A stretch of DNA of 64,000 nt from Aestuariibacter sp. A3R04 (GCF_018860805.1 NZ_JAHKQR010000003.1:744001-808000); one strand, 5' to 3'. Shown: positions 9,985 to 19,820, counted from the first letter of the stretch. Program-made: numbers and translations. The notes: generated by a model not told the origin, from the sequence alone.

Positions 9985-10106
9985 TGTCTTTCTATCCATA
10001 AATTACAAATCTATCCAATGTGTTTACACCCAATCACTGTAAGCTTTATTGTAACAAATTAAAAGTATGAAGCCTTATGTTGTGTTGTTAGATTTCAGAC
10101 ATAAAA

Positions 10107-10128
10107 AAAGGCAACCGAAGTTGCCTTT
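10107..10128 (-). terminator. Rho-independent terminator of the PEP-CTERM gene
   Basis: A 9-bp perfect stem (GGCAAC core) with a 4-base TTCG loop on the minus strand, followed by a run of seven T. It lies 20 bases after the PEP-CTERM stop and isolates that gene from the prsT operon. Confidence 0.9.
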
Positions 10129-10147
10129 ATTCTAGCAAGTAGAAAAA

Positions 10148-10918
10148 TTATTTGTTTTTGCGGCGAGCTGTGAAGCCAAGACCACACAGACCTAAGGCCA
10201 AAACTGCAACCGTTGACGGCTCAGGTACATTCACAGGGTTAGTGAATACTGCAGACAAGTCACCACTTACGTCAGGCAGGTTACCAAGGGTGTCAAAATC
10301 ACCGTTAACAGTAACAATTGAGTAGAAAGGTGCTGGGTCAACAAAGTAGTTCATACCATCTGCAGTCAACACGAAGTCAGTAAAATCGAAGTTGAAGTTA
10401 CCAGTACCATTTTCGTACTCACCGTATGCGTTTTGTACTGTAGATGCAGAACCGATTAAGATGTCATCTGCGCTTGCATCTGTAACTGTACCATTCAACA
10501 AGTTGTCTGAAACAGTGTCAAAGCTAGGGTCAATCCACAAAGAAAACTGAGCCGTAGTTGCAGTAAACTCGGTTTCTAAAGCGTTAGCAGTACCGCTGGC
10601 AGTTAATACTGCATACAGGTTGTAACCTGTACCTGGGAAGTTTACGTTGTTGAAACCAAGGACAGATGCGCCTTGAGGATTTGTACCTTCATCGGCAACA
10701 ATCGAAGTGAATGTCGCGAATGCGCCAGTAGCAAAACCACCCATTCCGTCAAATTCTAAAGTTTCGAAATAGGAACCGTTAAACTTGTCACCAGTAATTT
10801 CGCCGTTGCCATACGCACTTTCGTCAACAGTGAAGTCCAAGAATTCAGCAGAGCTAGTGAAAGACGCCACCAAACCAGCAGTTAATGCGAGGGATTTTAC
10901 AACTTTATTAAATTTCAT
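10148..10918 (-). CDS. PEP-CTERM sorting-domain protein (exosortase substrate)
   Basis: 256 residues. An N-terminal secretion signal (KSLALTAGLVASFTSSA) leads into an acidic, Gly/Thr/Asn-rich beta-type exported domain of no recognisable family. The last 26 residues form a complete PEP-CTERM signal: VPEPST at about residue 231, a hydrophobic helix (VAVLALGLCGLGF) and a basic end TARRKNK. An exosortase is expected to cut at this motif in the inner membrane. ATG at 10918 is chosen because GGAG lies 7 bases before it; two upstream in-frame ATGs lack a site. It is monocistronic, with its own terminator and a sigma-54-like promoter. Confidence 0.95.
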   Translation of the reverse strand: MKFNKVVKSLALTAGLVASFTSSAEFLDFTVDESAYGNGEITGDKFNGSYFETLEFDGMGGFATGAFATFTSIVADEGTNPQGASVLGFNNVNFPGTGYNLYAVLTASGTANALETEFTATTAQFSLWIDPSFDTVSDNLLNGTVTDASADDILIGSASTVQNAYGEYENGTGNFNFDFTDFVLTADGMNYFVDPAPFYSIVTVNGDFDTLGNLPDVSGDLSAVFTNPVNVPEPSTVAVLALGLCGLGFTARRKNK

Positions 10919-10967
10919 AACCATCTCCATATTCATATTAGTTCGGCTGTTAGGCCTCCCTAGGTAA

Positions 10968-10988
10968 TAAGCAGTTATGATGCCAACT
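10968..10988 (-). promoter_or_regulatory. Candidate sigma-54 promoter of the PEP-CTERM gene
   Basis: On the minus strand the sequence reads TTGGCATCATAACTGCTTAT. The invariant GG (complement of 10983-10984) and GC (complement of 10971-10972) are exactly 10 bases apart, and TGGCA and TGCT match the -24 and -12 elements (consensus TGGCAC-N5-TTGCW) with mismatches at C6 and the first T. It ends about 50 bases before the start codon. PEP-CTERM genes in exosortase bacteria are often driven by sigma-54 with the PrsK/PrsR two-component system, which is not in the window. Confidence 0.7.
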
Positions 10989-11077
10989 TTTTAAGTTATT
11001 GTTTTTGAAGTTTTTCTCTATTTCTTTTTGTTGTCAGGATATACCTCTGTAAAAATCTCTGACACTGTTGTTGTGTA

Positions 11078-11935
11078 TTATTTGAGCACAACTTTTTTGG
11101 CAATATTGTACTTTAGTCGTTGAAGAAGGCCGCGATTCCCAAATGGGCACCAGGTTTTACTGAATTTTGCTTTATAAGCGTCAAAATGCAACCCGTATGG
11201 GGCGTGCAGTACTTTACCTCTGTTGAGGAGAATCTTTAACGCCTGAGTTTCGGCAATACCAGCACACAAGTTTACGGCCATGGCCGTAGACGGCCCTTTT
11301 TGTGCCTTAAAGTCCACGGAGGACGGGTCAACCAGATAATCCCGTTGTAGCATTGCCGGCGACAGCCCAATTAAAAATTGTATCAGTTGCTCTTCTTCAG
11401 TTTGTTTATCTTCAAATCGGAAGTATTCTTCGTACGTCATCTTGCCGGGCATAAAACATAGAAACGCTGAACCCATTCCCAGTGGTGCCGCAGTTATCAC
11501 CGGTATACCTTTGTTATAGCATTTTGCAAAAATCAGCTTGCGCGCCCGAAGGGCGAAGAAATCAAGGCTGTCCACATAAAGGTCAACGCCTGCTAAAAAA
11601 TCATCCACATTGTCTTCGTTTATCCCTTCGGGGTATACGCCAATTTCCATGGTAGGATTAATATCAGTGAGCATTTCAGTAGTGACGTCGATTTTGTTTC
11701 TGTCTTTTGTTGACACAAACGCACCGCACTGACGGTTCATATTATGAATGTCGAACTGGTCAAAATCTGAGATGTTAATTTTTCCGACACCCAGCCTTGC
11801 CAGCGTTAAACAATGCAGGCCTCCCACGCCACCACAACCGGCTACAGCTACGCGTTTTGTTCGCAACAGTGATTGCTCTTCCCGCGTTAGCCAGCCAATA
11901 TTTCGTGAAAATGCTACGTCGTAATTAAAATTCAT
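11078..11935 (-). CDS. ThiF/HesA family (E1-like) adenylyltransferase, orphan
   Basis: 285 residues. The N-terminal Rossmann domain has VAVAGCGGVGGLHCLTLARLG (ATP/dinucleotide loop) followed by ISDFDQFDIHNMNRQ, the conserved Asp and Asn-x-x-Arg-Gln that bind ATP-Mg in ThiF, MoeB and E1 enzymes. Such proteins adenylate the C-terminus of a ubiquitin-like protein or a small acid. I see neither the CxxC zinc pairs of MoeB/ThiF nor a clear catalytic Cys in the usual crossover loop, and no ubiquitin-like partner gene nearby. It is transcribed away from the serine protease gene. Its position inside an exosortase/EPS region hints at a modification role, but function is not predictable. Confidence 0.8.
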   Translation of the reverse strand: MNFNYDVAFSRNIGWLTREEQSLLRTKRVAVAGCGGVGGLHCLTLARLGVGKINISDFDQFDIHNMNRQCGAFVSTKDRNKIDVTTEMLTDINPTMEIGVYPEGINEDNVDDFLAGVDLYVDSLDFFALRARKLIFAKCYNKGIPVITAAPLGMGSAFLCFMPGKMTYEEYFRFEDKQTEEEQLIQFLIGLSPAMLQRDYLVDPSSVDFKAQKGPSTAMAVNLCAGIAETQALKILLNRGKVLHAPYGLHFDAYKAKFSKTWCPFGNRGLLQRLKYNIAKKVVLK

Positions 11936-12052
11936 ATGATACTCGGTTATCCTACGAGACAGCGTCAGTACAACTGTTCTAATAATATCACGCTATGATG
12001 ACATTAAATCAGCGTCTTTGTTAATAATTGAAAACGTTCAAAAGGATTTTAG

Positions 12053-12814
12053 ATGAAAAAGCTGCGCCTGTTACTATTACTTTGTTGTTTTTGTTCCTGT
12101 GTCGGCGCTGCCTCACTGGCAGATATGGTGGACAGTGTGAAACCCGCTGTCGTAGGCGTGGGTTTTTACGCGCCATTGGCGACGGTCAGTCATCAATTAA
12201 AAGGTACTGGTTTTGCGGTGGCTGACGGACGCTATGTTGTCACCAATTTTCACGTTATCGACGCTGTGCCCGAGCAGGACAACATAAAGTTTAACCGCGT
12301 GGTTTTCGTCCCCAAAGGTAAAAAGCACGCAATCTTAGAAGTTGAATCTGTATATAGTGATGCGTTACATGACCTGGCCATATTGAAAATCAAAGGCGAA
12401 CTCCCAGCTATTCCCCTGGCCGATCCGGATGAGGTCGTACGAGACGGAACAGAAATAGCAGTGACCGGTTTTCCTATCGGTGCCGTACTCGGGTTGTATC
12501 CTGCTACACACAGGGGTATTGTTGCCGCTTATACACCCAATATTATTTCAGCCTCTAATAGCCAGCAATTATCTCAGGCTTTTCTGAAAAGCCTTAAAAA
12601 CCCTTTTATGGTGTATCAACTGGACGTGACGGCTTACCCCGGTAATAGCGGTAGTCCAGTTTATAATGTAAATAGCGGTGAAGTTATTGCGGTTATAAAT
12701 AAAGTCTTTGTGAAACAAACAAAAGAAGCGGCAATTAGTGCGCCCAGCGGTATTACGTATGCGATTCCGGTCAAACATATAAATGCACTTGCTGAAAAGC
12801 ATCAGCTATTTTGA
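12053..12814 (+). CDS. Secreted trypsin-like serine protease (S1C, no PDZ domain)
   Basis: 253 residues with a signal peptide (LLLLLCCFCSCVGA). The S1 triad is complete: His in VVTNFHVID, Asp in LHDLAILKI, and Ser in YPGNSGSPVYN. This is the HtrA/DegP catalytic fold, but the protein ends right after the protease domain, so the PDZ domains used for substrate selection and oligomer control are absent. It is expected in the periplasm or, if the Cys-rich signal is a lipobox variant, at a membrane. It is followed after 93 bases by the nucleotide-sugar dehydrogenase gene, probably in the same transcript. The substrate is unknown. Confidence 0.87.
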   Translation: MKKLRLLLLLCCFCSCVGAASLADMVDSVKPAVVGVGFYAPLATVSHQLKGTGFAVADGRYVVTNFHVIDAVPEQDNIKFNRVVFVPKGKKHAILEVESVYSDALHDLAILKIKGELPAIPLADPDEVVRDGTEIAVTGFPIGAVLGLYPATHRGIVAAYTPNIISASNSQQLSQAFLKSLKNPFMVYQLDVTAYPGNSGSPVYNVNSGEVIAVINKVFVKQTKEAAISAPSGITYAIPVKHINALAEKHQLF

Positions 12815-12907
12815 TAGATAAGGTGGCACTGTCGCCTGTTTGAAACATTTCCAAGGCGGGAAAAATATGACAACATTTCTGAAAAAGGATTGGGAAGCAC
12901 CAGTATT

Positions 12908-14182
12908 ATGACGATTGAATTCAAAAAAATTGCCGTTATCGGCCTGGGTTATGTAGGGTTGCCTCTGGCGGTTGCGTTTGGCAGAAAAAGAGATACGGTG
13001 GGTTTTGACATTAACAGCCGGCGTGTCGAAGAATTAAAAACATTTAAAGATCATACGCTTGAAGTTTCTGAAGACGAGTTAAAGCAAACGCAGTATCTGT
13101 CGTTTACCGATGATAGCGCCGCGTTGAACGAGTGCAATGTAATCATTGTCACTGTACCCACGCCAATTGATAAAAACAAGCAACCTGATATGACCCCGCT
13201 GCTCAAAGCCAGTGAAATGATTGGTTCGGTAATTGCAAAAGGCACAACGGTCATATACGAGTCCACAGTGTATCCGGGGGCAACAGAAGAGTTTTGTATT
13301 CCCATTATCGAAAAGGTATCTGGGCTCACATTTAACGAAGATTTTTATGCCGGGTACAGCCCGGAGCGAATCAATCCGGGTGATAAAAAACACCGCCTGG
13401 AAAGCATCGTTAAAGTGACATCGGGCAGTACGCCCGAAATTGCGGATAAAGTGGACGCGTTGTACAACGAAGTGATTGAAGTGGGCACCCATAAAGCGAG
13501 CTCAATCAAGGTTGCAGAGGCCGCTAAGGTGATCGAAAACACACAGCGGGATTTAAATATTGCCCTTATTAACGAACTGGCGATGATATTCGAAAAAGTG
13601 GGCATTGATACGGAAGAAGTGCTGGAAGCTGCTGGCAGCAAATGGAACTTTTTACCATTTCGCCCGGGCCTGGTAGGTGGGCATTGTATTGGCGTTGACC
13701 CTTACTATCTGACGCATAAAGCCGAGGAGTTGGGACACCACCCTGATGTGATTTTAGCGGGGCGGCGAATTAATGATCGCATGGGAGAGTACGTGGTTTC
13801 CCGCTTGGTAAAAGCCATGCTGAAAAAGCAAATTATGGTGAACGGCGCGAATATTCTGCTGCTGGGAATTACTTTCAAAGAAAATTGTCCGGATATCCGT
13901 AATACCAAAGTCGTTGATATTGCAAAAGAGTTAAAAGATTACAACGTGAATCTGGATATTTATGATCCTTGGGCAGAATCAGAAGAAGTACAACATGAGT
14001 ATAATCTCACCCTGGTTGACGCTCCCAGACAGAAGCACTACGACGCGGTCATTGCCGCCGTCGCTCACAATCAGTTTAAAGCGTGGACCCAGGATGAGTT
14101 AAGAGGTTTGTGTAAAGCTGAAAGTATTATTTTTGATCTTAAATACATGTTTGACAAACAGAGCGTTGATATTCGCTTATAA
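12908..14182 (+). CDS. tviB: UDP-N-acetyl-hexosamine 6-dehydrogenase (TviB/WbpO type)
   Basis: 424 residues of the UDP-glucose/GDP-mannose dehydrogenase family: [18 protein letters not shown] at the N-terminus, [17 protein letters not shown], and the catalytic Cys (about residue 260) in [12 protein letters not shown]. The YSPERxxPG and [14 protein letters not shown] signatures are those of the Vi-antigen TviB/WbpO branch, which oxidises UDP-GlcNAc or UDP-GalNAc to the uronic acid. The ATG at 12908 has GGAAG before it and fits the family start; an in-frame TTG at 12890 is rejected. It lies 12 bases before the epimerase gene, so the pair should make an acidic nucleotide sugar for the polysaccharide. 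Confidence 0.88.
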   Translation: MTIEFKKIAVIGLGYVGLPLAVAFGRKRDTVGFDINSRRVEELKTFKDHTLEVSEDELKQTQYLSFTDDSAALNECNVIIVTVPTPIDKNKQPDMTPLLKASEMIGSVIAKGTTVIYESTVYPGATEEFCIPIIEKVSGLTFNEDFYAGYSPERINPGDKKHRLESIVKVTSGSTPEIADKVDALYNEVIEVGTHKASSIKVAEAAKVIENTQRDLNIALINELAMIFEKVGIDTEEVLEAAGSKWNFLPFRPGLVGGHCIGVDPYYLTHKAEELGHHPDVILAGRRINDRMGEYVVSRLVKAMLKKQIMVNGANILLLGITFKENCPDIRNTKVVDIAKELKDYNVNLDIYDPWAESEEVQHEYNLTLVDAPRQKHYDAVIAAVAHNQFKAWTQDELRGLCKAESIIFDLKYMFDKQSVDIRL

Positions 14183-14194
14183 GGAATAGTATCC

Positions 14195-15211
14195 ATGAAA
14201 GTATTGGTAACAGGGGCCGCTGGCTTCATTGGTTCTCACGTTTCGATGGTATTGTTGGAGCGCGGTGATGAAGTTGTGGGTTTGGATAACCTGAATGATT
14301 ACTACGACGTTTCTCTTAAAGAAGCGCGGTTAGCGCGGGTTAAGGCGTTGCCAACTAGTGACAAATTTACTTTTGTCAAGATGGCGGTTGAAGATCGCGA
14401 GGGCATGGAGGCGCTGTTCGCTGAACACAAATTTGATAAAGTGGTTCACTTAGCGGCCCAAGCTGGTGTGCGCTACTCTCTGGAAAACCCTCATGCATAT
14501 ATCGACGCCAATATTGTCGGATTTATGAACGTTCTGGAAGGCTGTCGTCACAACAAGGTAAAGCATCTGGTTTATGCGTCTTCCAGTTCGGTATATGGGG
14601 CAAACGAGAGTATGCCATTTGCTGTTGAAGACAACGTAGATCACCCTGTGTCGCTCTACGCTGCAAGCAAAAAGGCCAACGAGCTAATGGCTCATACCTA
14701 TAGCCATTTATACGGTTTACCCACCACTGGTTTGCGTTTTTTTACGGTATACGGGCCATGGGGCAGACCAGATATGGCACTGTTCCTGTTTACTAAAGCA
14801 ATTCTTGAAGACAAGCCAATCAAAGTGTTTAACTTTGGTAACCATCGTCGTGACTTTACGTACATCGACGATATTGTAGAAGGGATTATTGCGACACTTG
14901 ATAACACGGCAGAACCCAACCCTGAATGGACAGGCAAGGCGCCTAGCCCCGGCTCTAGCAAAGCACCGTGGAAGGTATACAACATTGGCGCACAGACACC
15001 GGTTCACCTTCTTACGTACATTGAAACATTGGAAAAAGCACTTGGTAAGGAAGCGGAAAAAGAATTACTGCCTTTACAGCAAGGAGATGTGCCTGATACT
15101 TACGCAGATGTAGAAGCCTTAGTTAAAGACACCGGCTACCGTCCATCAACAAATATTGAAACAGGTATCGGCAAGTTTGTTGAATGGTACCGCGATTTTT
15201 ATAACGTTTGA
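14195..15211 (+). CDS. NAD-dependent nucleotide-sugar 4-epimerase (UDP-glucuronate epimerase-like)
   Basis: 338 residues of the extended short-chain dehydrogenase family. GAAGFIGSH at the start binds NAD, SSSSVYG and YAASK (Tyr near residue 155) form the catalytic centre, and [17 protein letters not shown] is typical of UDP-glucuronate 4-epimerases of the CapI/LspL type. AAGGA precedes the ATG. Because the partner gene is TviB-like, the real substrate may be an N-acetylated uronate instead, as for Vi-antigen TviC; sequence alone does not decide. Confidence 0.87.
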   Translation: MKVLVTGAAGFIGSHVSMVLLERGDEVVGLDNLNDYYDVSLKEARLARVKALPTSDKFTFVKMAVEDREGMEALFAEHKFDKVVHLAAQAGVRYSLENPHAYIDANIVGFMNVLEGCRHNKVKHLVYASSSSVYGANESMPFAVEDNVDHPVSLYAASKKANELMAHTYSHLYGLPTTGLRFFTVYGPWGRPDMALFLFTKAILEDKPIKVFNFGNHRRDFTYIDDIVEGIIATLDNTAEPNPEWTGKAPSPGSSKAPWKVYNIGAQTPVHLLTYIETLEKALGKEAEKELLPLQQGDVPDTYADVEALVKDTGYRPSTNIETGIGKFVEWYRDFYNV

Positions 15212-15226
15212 TCTGTGTGCGACGGT

Positions 15227-16093
15227 TTATTTATCGATGAACTGTCGCAGGTAGTCACTCCGTTCTTCAGGGAGCATAGGGATCTGCTCTCGCAATTTAA
15301 GTCGAATTTCCTCTAACATGGAGGCGAAGCCAGGTTTCAAACTACCTTCCAGTAGTGGCCGGTTAATGTAATACGGGGCGCGACGTCCATGATAGGTTAC
15401 TACGGGGCCGATTTGCTGGAATTTGATCCCCACGTAGCCCATGCTTCTCGCTAGTCGAGGCTCCATCATCACGTATGCGTGCTTAACACCAAACTCCAAT
15501 GCAGATGCCGCGGCTGCAAAATATAACCCCACTGCAATGAATGGGAAACAGCGAAGTTCGGTTTCAGAATAGGTCGCCGGATTAATGGCACCCGTTGCTG
15601 AACCGTCGAAATCATCGGTTCGACGTCGTCTGAAATACTTGGGTACAGCTAACCGTGAGATCTCGCATATTTCGTGGCGCTTGAATTGCGTGGGTCGCAA
15701 ATCGTCGCGAGTGATGGAGTCACTGCAGTATTTTTCGATGGGCAGTAACTGGCCTTCTTGCAACGGTCTCACTGCTCTTACAGTTCCCGCCATTTCATTG
15801 CTGTTAATGTGCCTGATCAAGCAATGACGGGAGTAACTGTCGAACTCGTCTTTTTCAATTCCATGGGGGTTTACAGGTTCAAAAGCGAGTTCTTCACAGT
15901 ACACGTTGTGGCGAATTTTAAACACAGACTCTCTGAGGTCATCATTTACCGCCAAAACAGGTTCAAGGTACGTACTGAAGTGGGTAGAAATGTAGTTTGC
16001 TTCGCGCAATTGTTGAAAACCGGTAACCATTTTACCGACCCGGCTTTTGCGGATCTTTTTATTAATTGTGTCGAAAATCGAGTGCTTACTCAT
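15227..16093 (-). CDS. PEP-CTERM/exosortase system-associated acyltransferase
   Basis: 288 residues with a GNAT-like N-terminal region related to autoinducer synthases: ESVFKIRHNVYCEELAFEP, then CLIRH...GTVRAVRP and the ICEISRLAVPKYFRRRR segment that marks this family. Families of this type are found only with exosortase systems and are proposed to make N-acyl amino acids or a related acylated compound. The gene is convergent with the epimerase gene; only 15 bases separate the two stop codons, with no terminator between them. Substrate and product are not established. Confidence 0.82.
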   Translation of the reverse strand: MSKHSIFDTINKKIRKSRVGKMVTGFQQLREANYISTHFSTYLEPVLAVNDDLRESVFKIRHNVYCEELAFEPVNPHGIEKDEFDSYSRHCLIRHINSNEMAGTVRAVRPLQEGQLLPIEKYCSDSITRDDLRPTQFKRHEICEISRLAVPKYFRRRRTDDFDGSATGAINPATYSETELRCFPFIAVGLYFAAAASALEFGVKHAYVMMEPRLARSMGYVGIKFQQIGPVVTYHGRRAPYYINRPLLEGSLKPGFASMLEEIRLKLREQIPMLPEERSDYLRQFIDK

Positions 16094-16322
16094 AGTACAA
16101 CTCTATACCTTGTTTTAGCCAATACCACTTCGCTGCACGTGAAGTATTAAACATAACTTATACCTGCGTAATACTGGGGAACCATCCGTTCTCCCCAAAG
16201 AATATAGTCAGCTGATTGGCAAACTTCCATAAAACTGAGGATACACTTGGTATATTGTGTGGGAAAGTATTTCATCTCTTCAATAAGACTATATTTTGAA
16301 GCTATGGTATGAGAAATAAAAC

Positions 16323-16344
16323 AAAAGCCACGGCTGTGGCTTTT
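16323..16344 (-). terminator. Rho-independent terminator of malate synthase G
   Basis: A 9-bp stem (AAAAGCCAC/GTGGCTTTT) with a 4-base loop, followed on the minus strand by GTTTTATTT; it begins 6 bases after the malate synthase stop. The 16094-16322 stretch upstream holds the acyltransferase 5' region and no convincing gene. Confidence 0.88.
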
Positions 16345-16349
16345 GAGCA

Positions 16350-18518
16350 TTACCTGCGGGATTTCATTTGTTTTCGTCGCTGATGTAGCAAGGGCTCAGT
16401 ATAGCCATTGGGCTGGCGTATACCTTCAAAAATCAAATCCCTTGCCGCTTGGAAGCCAACGGACTCATCGGGTTGATCCGACATGGGAATGTAGTCGGGA
16501 TCCCGGGCATTTTGTTTGTCCACTAATACGGCCATTTTCGCCAAAGACGTTTCAACCTGTGTTTTAGATATGAGGCCGTGGTGGAGCCAGTTCGCCAAAT
16601 GTTGAGAAGATATTCGCAGCGTAGCCCGATCTTCCATGAGACCGACATTATTGATATCTGGTACTTTGGAACAGCCAATACCCTGGTGGATCCACTTCAC
16701 TACATAACCCAAAATACCCTGAACATTGTTATCGACCTCCCGTTGAACTTGTTCTTCAGTTAACGAGCCAGGATCGGCCAGAAGCGGTATAGATAGAATA
16801 TCTGCAACGCCATCGAAATCCTCTCTCTCCATTTCTTTTTGTACGGCTGTTACATCAACCTCGTGATAGTGAAGACTGTGCAGGGTTGCTGCGGTAGGAG
16901 AGGGTACCCAGGCCGTGTTTGCACCTGCGAGCGGGTGGGCTATTTTGGCTTTCATCATTGCCGCCATTTGATCCGGCACCGGCCACATACCCTTGCCAAT
17001 TTGCGCACGGCCGCGCAGTTTACACTGAAGACCAGTAATCACATTTGCTTTTTCATAAGCTTGGATCCAAGGCATGGATTTAAGCTCTCCCTTAGCGGCA
17101 AAAGGCCCTGCAAACATGGATGTGTGAATTTCGTCACCGGTTCTGTCTAAAAAACCAGTGTTGATAAATGCGACTCTATCAGATGCTGCTGCAATACAGG
17201 CTTTCAAATTGATACTGGTTCGCCGTTCTTCATCCATGATCCCCATTTTCAACGTATTTTGTTCCAGCCCCAGCATGGCTTCAATCCGACTAAACAGCTC
17301 ACTGGTAAAGGCAACTTCTTCAGGGCCATGCATTTTGGGTTTTACAATGTAAACACTGCCGCATCTGGTATTTTTGAACTGACCGTTACCAAGTAAGTCA
17401 TGTTTAGCAATCAACGACGTTATGACCCCGTCCATCAACCCCTCAAATACCGGTTTGTTGTCGAGAAGGATGGCATCGTTTGTCATCAAATGACCTACAT
17501 TGCGAACAAACATCAGGCTGCGGCCCGGCAGTGTGATGACGTTTTCCGGGTTTCGACCATCGACATAGCATCTGTCTGGGTTCATGGTGCGGGTAATGAT
17601 TTTACCATTTTTATGAATTGACAATGACAGGTCGCCTTTCATCAGCCCCAGCCAGTTCGCATAGACCAGTGTTTTGTCCTCCGCGTCCACTGCAGCTACA
17701 GAGTCTTCACAATCCATAATGGTGGAAAGTGCTGCTTCTAAAAGAATGTCCTTCACGCCAGCCTTATCCACGCTACCGATAGGGTGAGTCGGATCAAGTT
17801 GTATTTCAAAATGAAGCCCGTTGTTAATGCATAAAATGCTATCCGGCGACTCTGCTGACCCTGTGTACCCTAAGTATTGCGACGGGTTCTTCAAAGTGGT
17901 TTTGCCGTTACTGAGGATTGCAATCAGGTGGCCATTATTTAGGGTGTACGTATTAACAGCACTGTGAGAACCGTTGGCTAAAGGCAACATCTTGTCGAGC
18001 CAGCCTTTAGCCGTTTTAATGACTTTTGCACCGCGTACAGGGTTGTAATGGGGGCCTGCCTCGGCACCACCTTCGTCGTTGACAACATCTGTGCCGTACA
18101 GTGCGTCGTACAAACTTCCCCAGCGGGCGTTTGCGGCATTTAGGGCATACCTGGCGTTGTTAATCGGCACTACTAATTGTGGTCCTGCCATTGTGGCAAT
18201 CTCAGGATCAACATTTGTCGTAGTGACGGTTGCCTTGACAGGCGCTTCCTGCAAGTAGCCAATACTGCGGAGAAAATCCAAATAGACTTCCCCGCAAGCC
18301 GGTTTTTCAGCGCGATGGTACGCGTCAATCTTTTCTTGCAAACTGGCTCGTTTGTCGAGAAGCGTCTGGTTTTGGGGGCTCAAATCTACCAAAAGTTTCT
18401 CAAAATCGCGCCAAAAGGTCGTTGGGTCAATCCCCGTGCCAGGAATCGCTTGCTGAAGCAGGAAGGTGTGAAGTCCCTCAGCTATCTGAAGTCTGCCCTG
18501 TTGTACGTAATCTCTCAT
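16350..18518 (-). CDS. glcB: Malate synthase G
   Basis: 722 residues, the usual length of the monomeric G-type enzyme, which condenses glyoxylate with acetyl-CoA to malate in the cytoplasm. Recognisable blocks are [38 protein letters not shown] (active-site Asp/Glu region), [24 protein letters not shown] and [24 protein letters not shown]. An AGAGAG-containing leader precedes the ATG. With isocitrate lyase 1.3 kb upstream it forms the glyoxylate shunt for growth on acetate or fatty acids. Confidence 0.96.
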   Translation of the reverse strand: MRDYVQQGRLQIAEGLHTFLLQQAIPGTGIDPTTFWRDFEKLLVDLSPQNQTLLDKRASLQEKIDAYHRAEKPACGEVYLDFLRSIGYLQEAPVKATVTTTNVDPEIATMAGPQLVVPINNARYALNAANARWGSLYDALYGTDVVNDEGGAEAGPHYNPVRGAKVIKTAKGWLDKMLPLANGSHSAVNTYTLNNGHLIAILSNGKTTLKNPSQYLGYTGSAESPDSILCINNGLHFEIQLDPTHPIGSVDKAGVKDILLEAALSTIMDCEDSVAAVDAEDKTLVYANWLGLMKGDLSLSIHKNGKIITRTMNPDRCYVDGRNPENVITLPGRSLMFVRNVGHLMTNDAILLDNKPVFEGLMDGVITSLIAKHDLLGNGQFKNTRCGSVYIVKPKMHGPEEVAFTSELFSRIEAMLGLEQNTLKMGIMDEERRTSINLKACIAAASDRVAFINTGFLDRTGDEIHTSMFAGPFAAKGELKSMPWIQAYEKANVITGLQCKLRGRAQIGKGMWPVPDQMAAMMKAKIAHPLAGANTAWVPSPTAATLHSLHYHEVDVTAVQKEMEREDFDGVADILSIPLLADPGSLTEEQVQREVDNNVQGILGYVVKWIHQGIGCSKVPDINNVGLMEDRATLRISSQHLANWLHHGLISKTQVETSLAKMAVLVDKQNARDPDYIPMSDQPDESVGFQAARDLIFEGIRQPNGYTEPLLHQRRKQMKSRR

Positions 18519-18580
18519 ACTGACTCTCTAATTGTGGGTCGTAGGCACAGTGTAGAGAGAAAGTGACATTATTTTTAATT

Positions 18581-18621
18581 TATGGTTTCTATTTTTGCCA
18601 TAATTTTTGTGAATTATGGTG
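18581..18621 (-). promoter_or_regulatory. Upstream element shared with isocitrate lyase (copy 1)
   Basis: A 41-base stretch 63-103 bases before the glcB start matches an element before aceA at 30 of 41 positions without gaps, in the same orientation to the gene. It contains an inverted repeat, CCATAATT-N6-AATTATGG, at 18598-18619. It is a likely operator for joint control of the shunt; the protein is unknown. Confidence 0.55.
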
Positions 18622-18665
18622 ATGCCCTTTTACTTTTGCTGTGATAACACCAGGGCGATAAGTGA

Positions 18666-19610
18666 TTAGGTACCGCTCATTTCGGTGGCTACGTCTGCAA
18701 TTAATCTGCGCAGCCAAATATGCCCAGCGTCGTGATGGAGTAGGGCACTCCATGCCATTTTTAACGCGATAGGGGGAATGTCAAACGGTGGTTCTTTGAC
18801 GATAACGGTAGGATCATCTTTAAACAGTCGGGCCGCTTTTGTAGGCAATGTAGCCACTAAATTCTGGGTTTTTGCTATCTGTAATGCAGCGTGGTAGTGC
18901 CGGGTAAAAACCCGTATTGCCCGCTGTTTACCGATTTTCGTCAGTTCGGCATCTACCCATCCGAGCTTTTGTACTTCGTTGGGGTCAATACCCACACCAA
19001 CGCCGAAGCCAGTTTTGCTAACCCAAATATGTTGAGCGTTGAGGTAGTTGTCTAAATCCCAGCGCTGGGCCAGGGGGTGCGTGGCACTGAGAACACAACT
19101 AAAGGAGTCGTACCAGATGACCTTTTGGTGGAAAGATAAGGGAAGCTCATCAAAACGGTTGATGGCCATATCCACTTTTCCTTGTTCTACGTCGTGAAAG
19201 GTCACGTCACTGGGCGTGATCAGATCAAGGGTGATGTTGGGGGCCGTTACGCCCAAACGACCAACCAATTCCAAAAGCAGAGTACTTTCCGCGTAGTCGC
19301 TGGTCATAATGCGAAAGGTTCTAGAACTGGAGGCTGGATCAAAATCCGTTTCAGGCTGAATTGAGCTTTCCAACTTACTCAACACGTCGCGAATAACCGG
19401 TTGTAGCTCAAGTGCACGTTTCGTTGGAGTCATGCCTTCACTGGTTCTCACCAGTAATGGATCTTTAAATAAATCCCGGAGGCGCTTAAGACCATTACTC
19501 ATCGCCGGTTGAGTAATACTCAACTGATTTGCGGCCCGGGTAACACTCCCTTCTCGCAGCAGCACATCGAGATAGACCAGCAAGTTCAAGTCTACTTTGG
19601 CAATATTCAT
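18666..19610 (-). CDS. LysR-family transcriptional regulator
   Basis: 314 residues. The N-terminal winged helix-turn-helix reads LNLLVYLDVLLREGSVTRAANQLSITQPAMSNGLKRLRDLF, followed by a periplasmic-binding-type effector domain beginning near residue 95 (RTFRIMTSDYAE). The helix sequence resembles the NodD/SyrM-type subgroup. It sits between the two glyoxylate-shunt genes in the same direction, so control of glcB and/or aceA is plausible but not shown. The effector is unknown. Confidence 0.9.
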   Translation of the reverse strand: MNIAKVDLNLLVYLDVLLREGSVTRAANQLSITQPAMSNGLKRLRDLFKDPLLVRTSEGMTPTKRALELQPVIRDVLSKLESSIQPETDFDPASSSRTFRIMTSDYAESTLLLELVGRLGVTAPNITLDLITPSDVTFHDVEQGKVDMAINRFDELPLSFHQKVIWYDSFSCVLSATHPLAQRWDLDNYLNAQHIWVSKTGFGVGVGIDPNEVQKLGWVDAELTKIGKQRAIRVFTRHYHAALQIAKTQNLVATLPTKAARLFKDDPTVIVKEPPFDIPPIALKMAWSALLHHDAGHIWLRRLIADVATEMSGT

Positions 19611-19820
19611 GGGTTAAATGCTCCAAATTCTTATTATTAACTACTGCAATCTGTTACATATGCAGTATTTTCTGTCTGATGAACTCATGGTCTCAGGTTT
19701 TACCCGTTAATGAAGACCTTGAGGATGATACTTTAGTCTCAGATTAACGGATTCTATCGTATAAAAGGTGTAAATATAGCGATAATCGTACGCTTTGTGA
19801 TAAAAATTATGAATAAAAAA

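Noticed and set aside
16147..16350. 67-codon minus-strand frame between the acyltransferase and glcB genes
   Set aside because: It runs through the glcB terminator and shows no domain or ribosome site.
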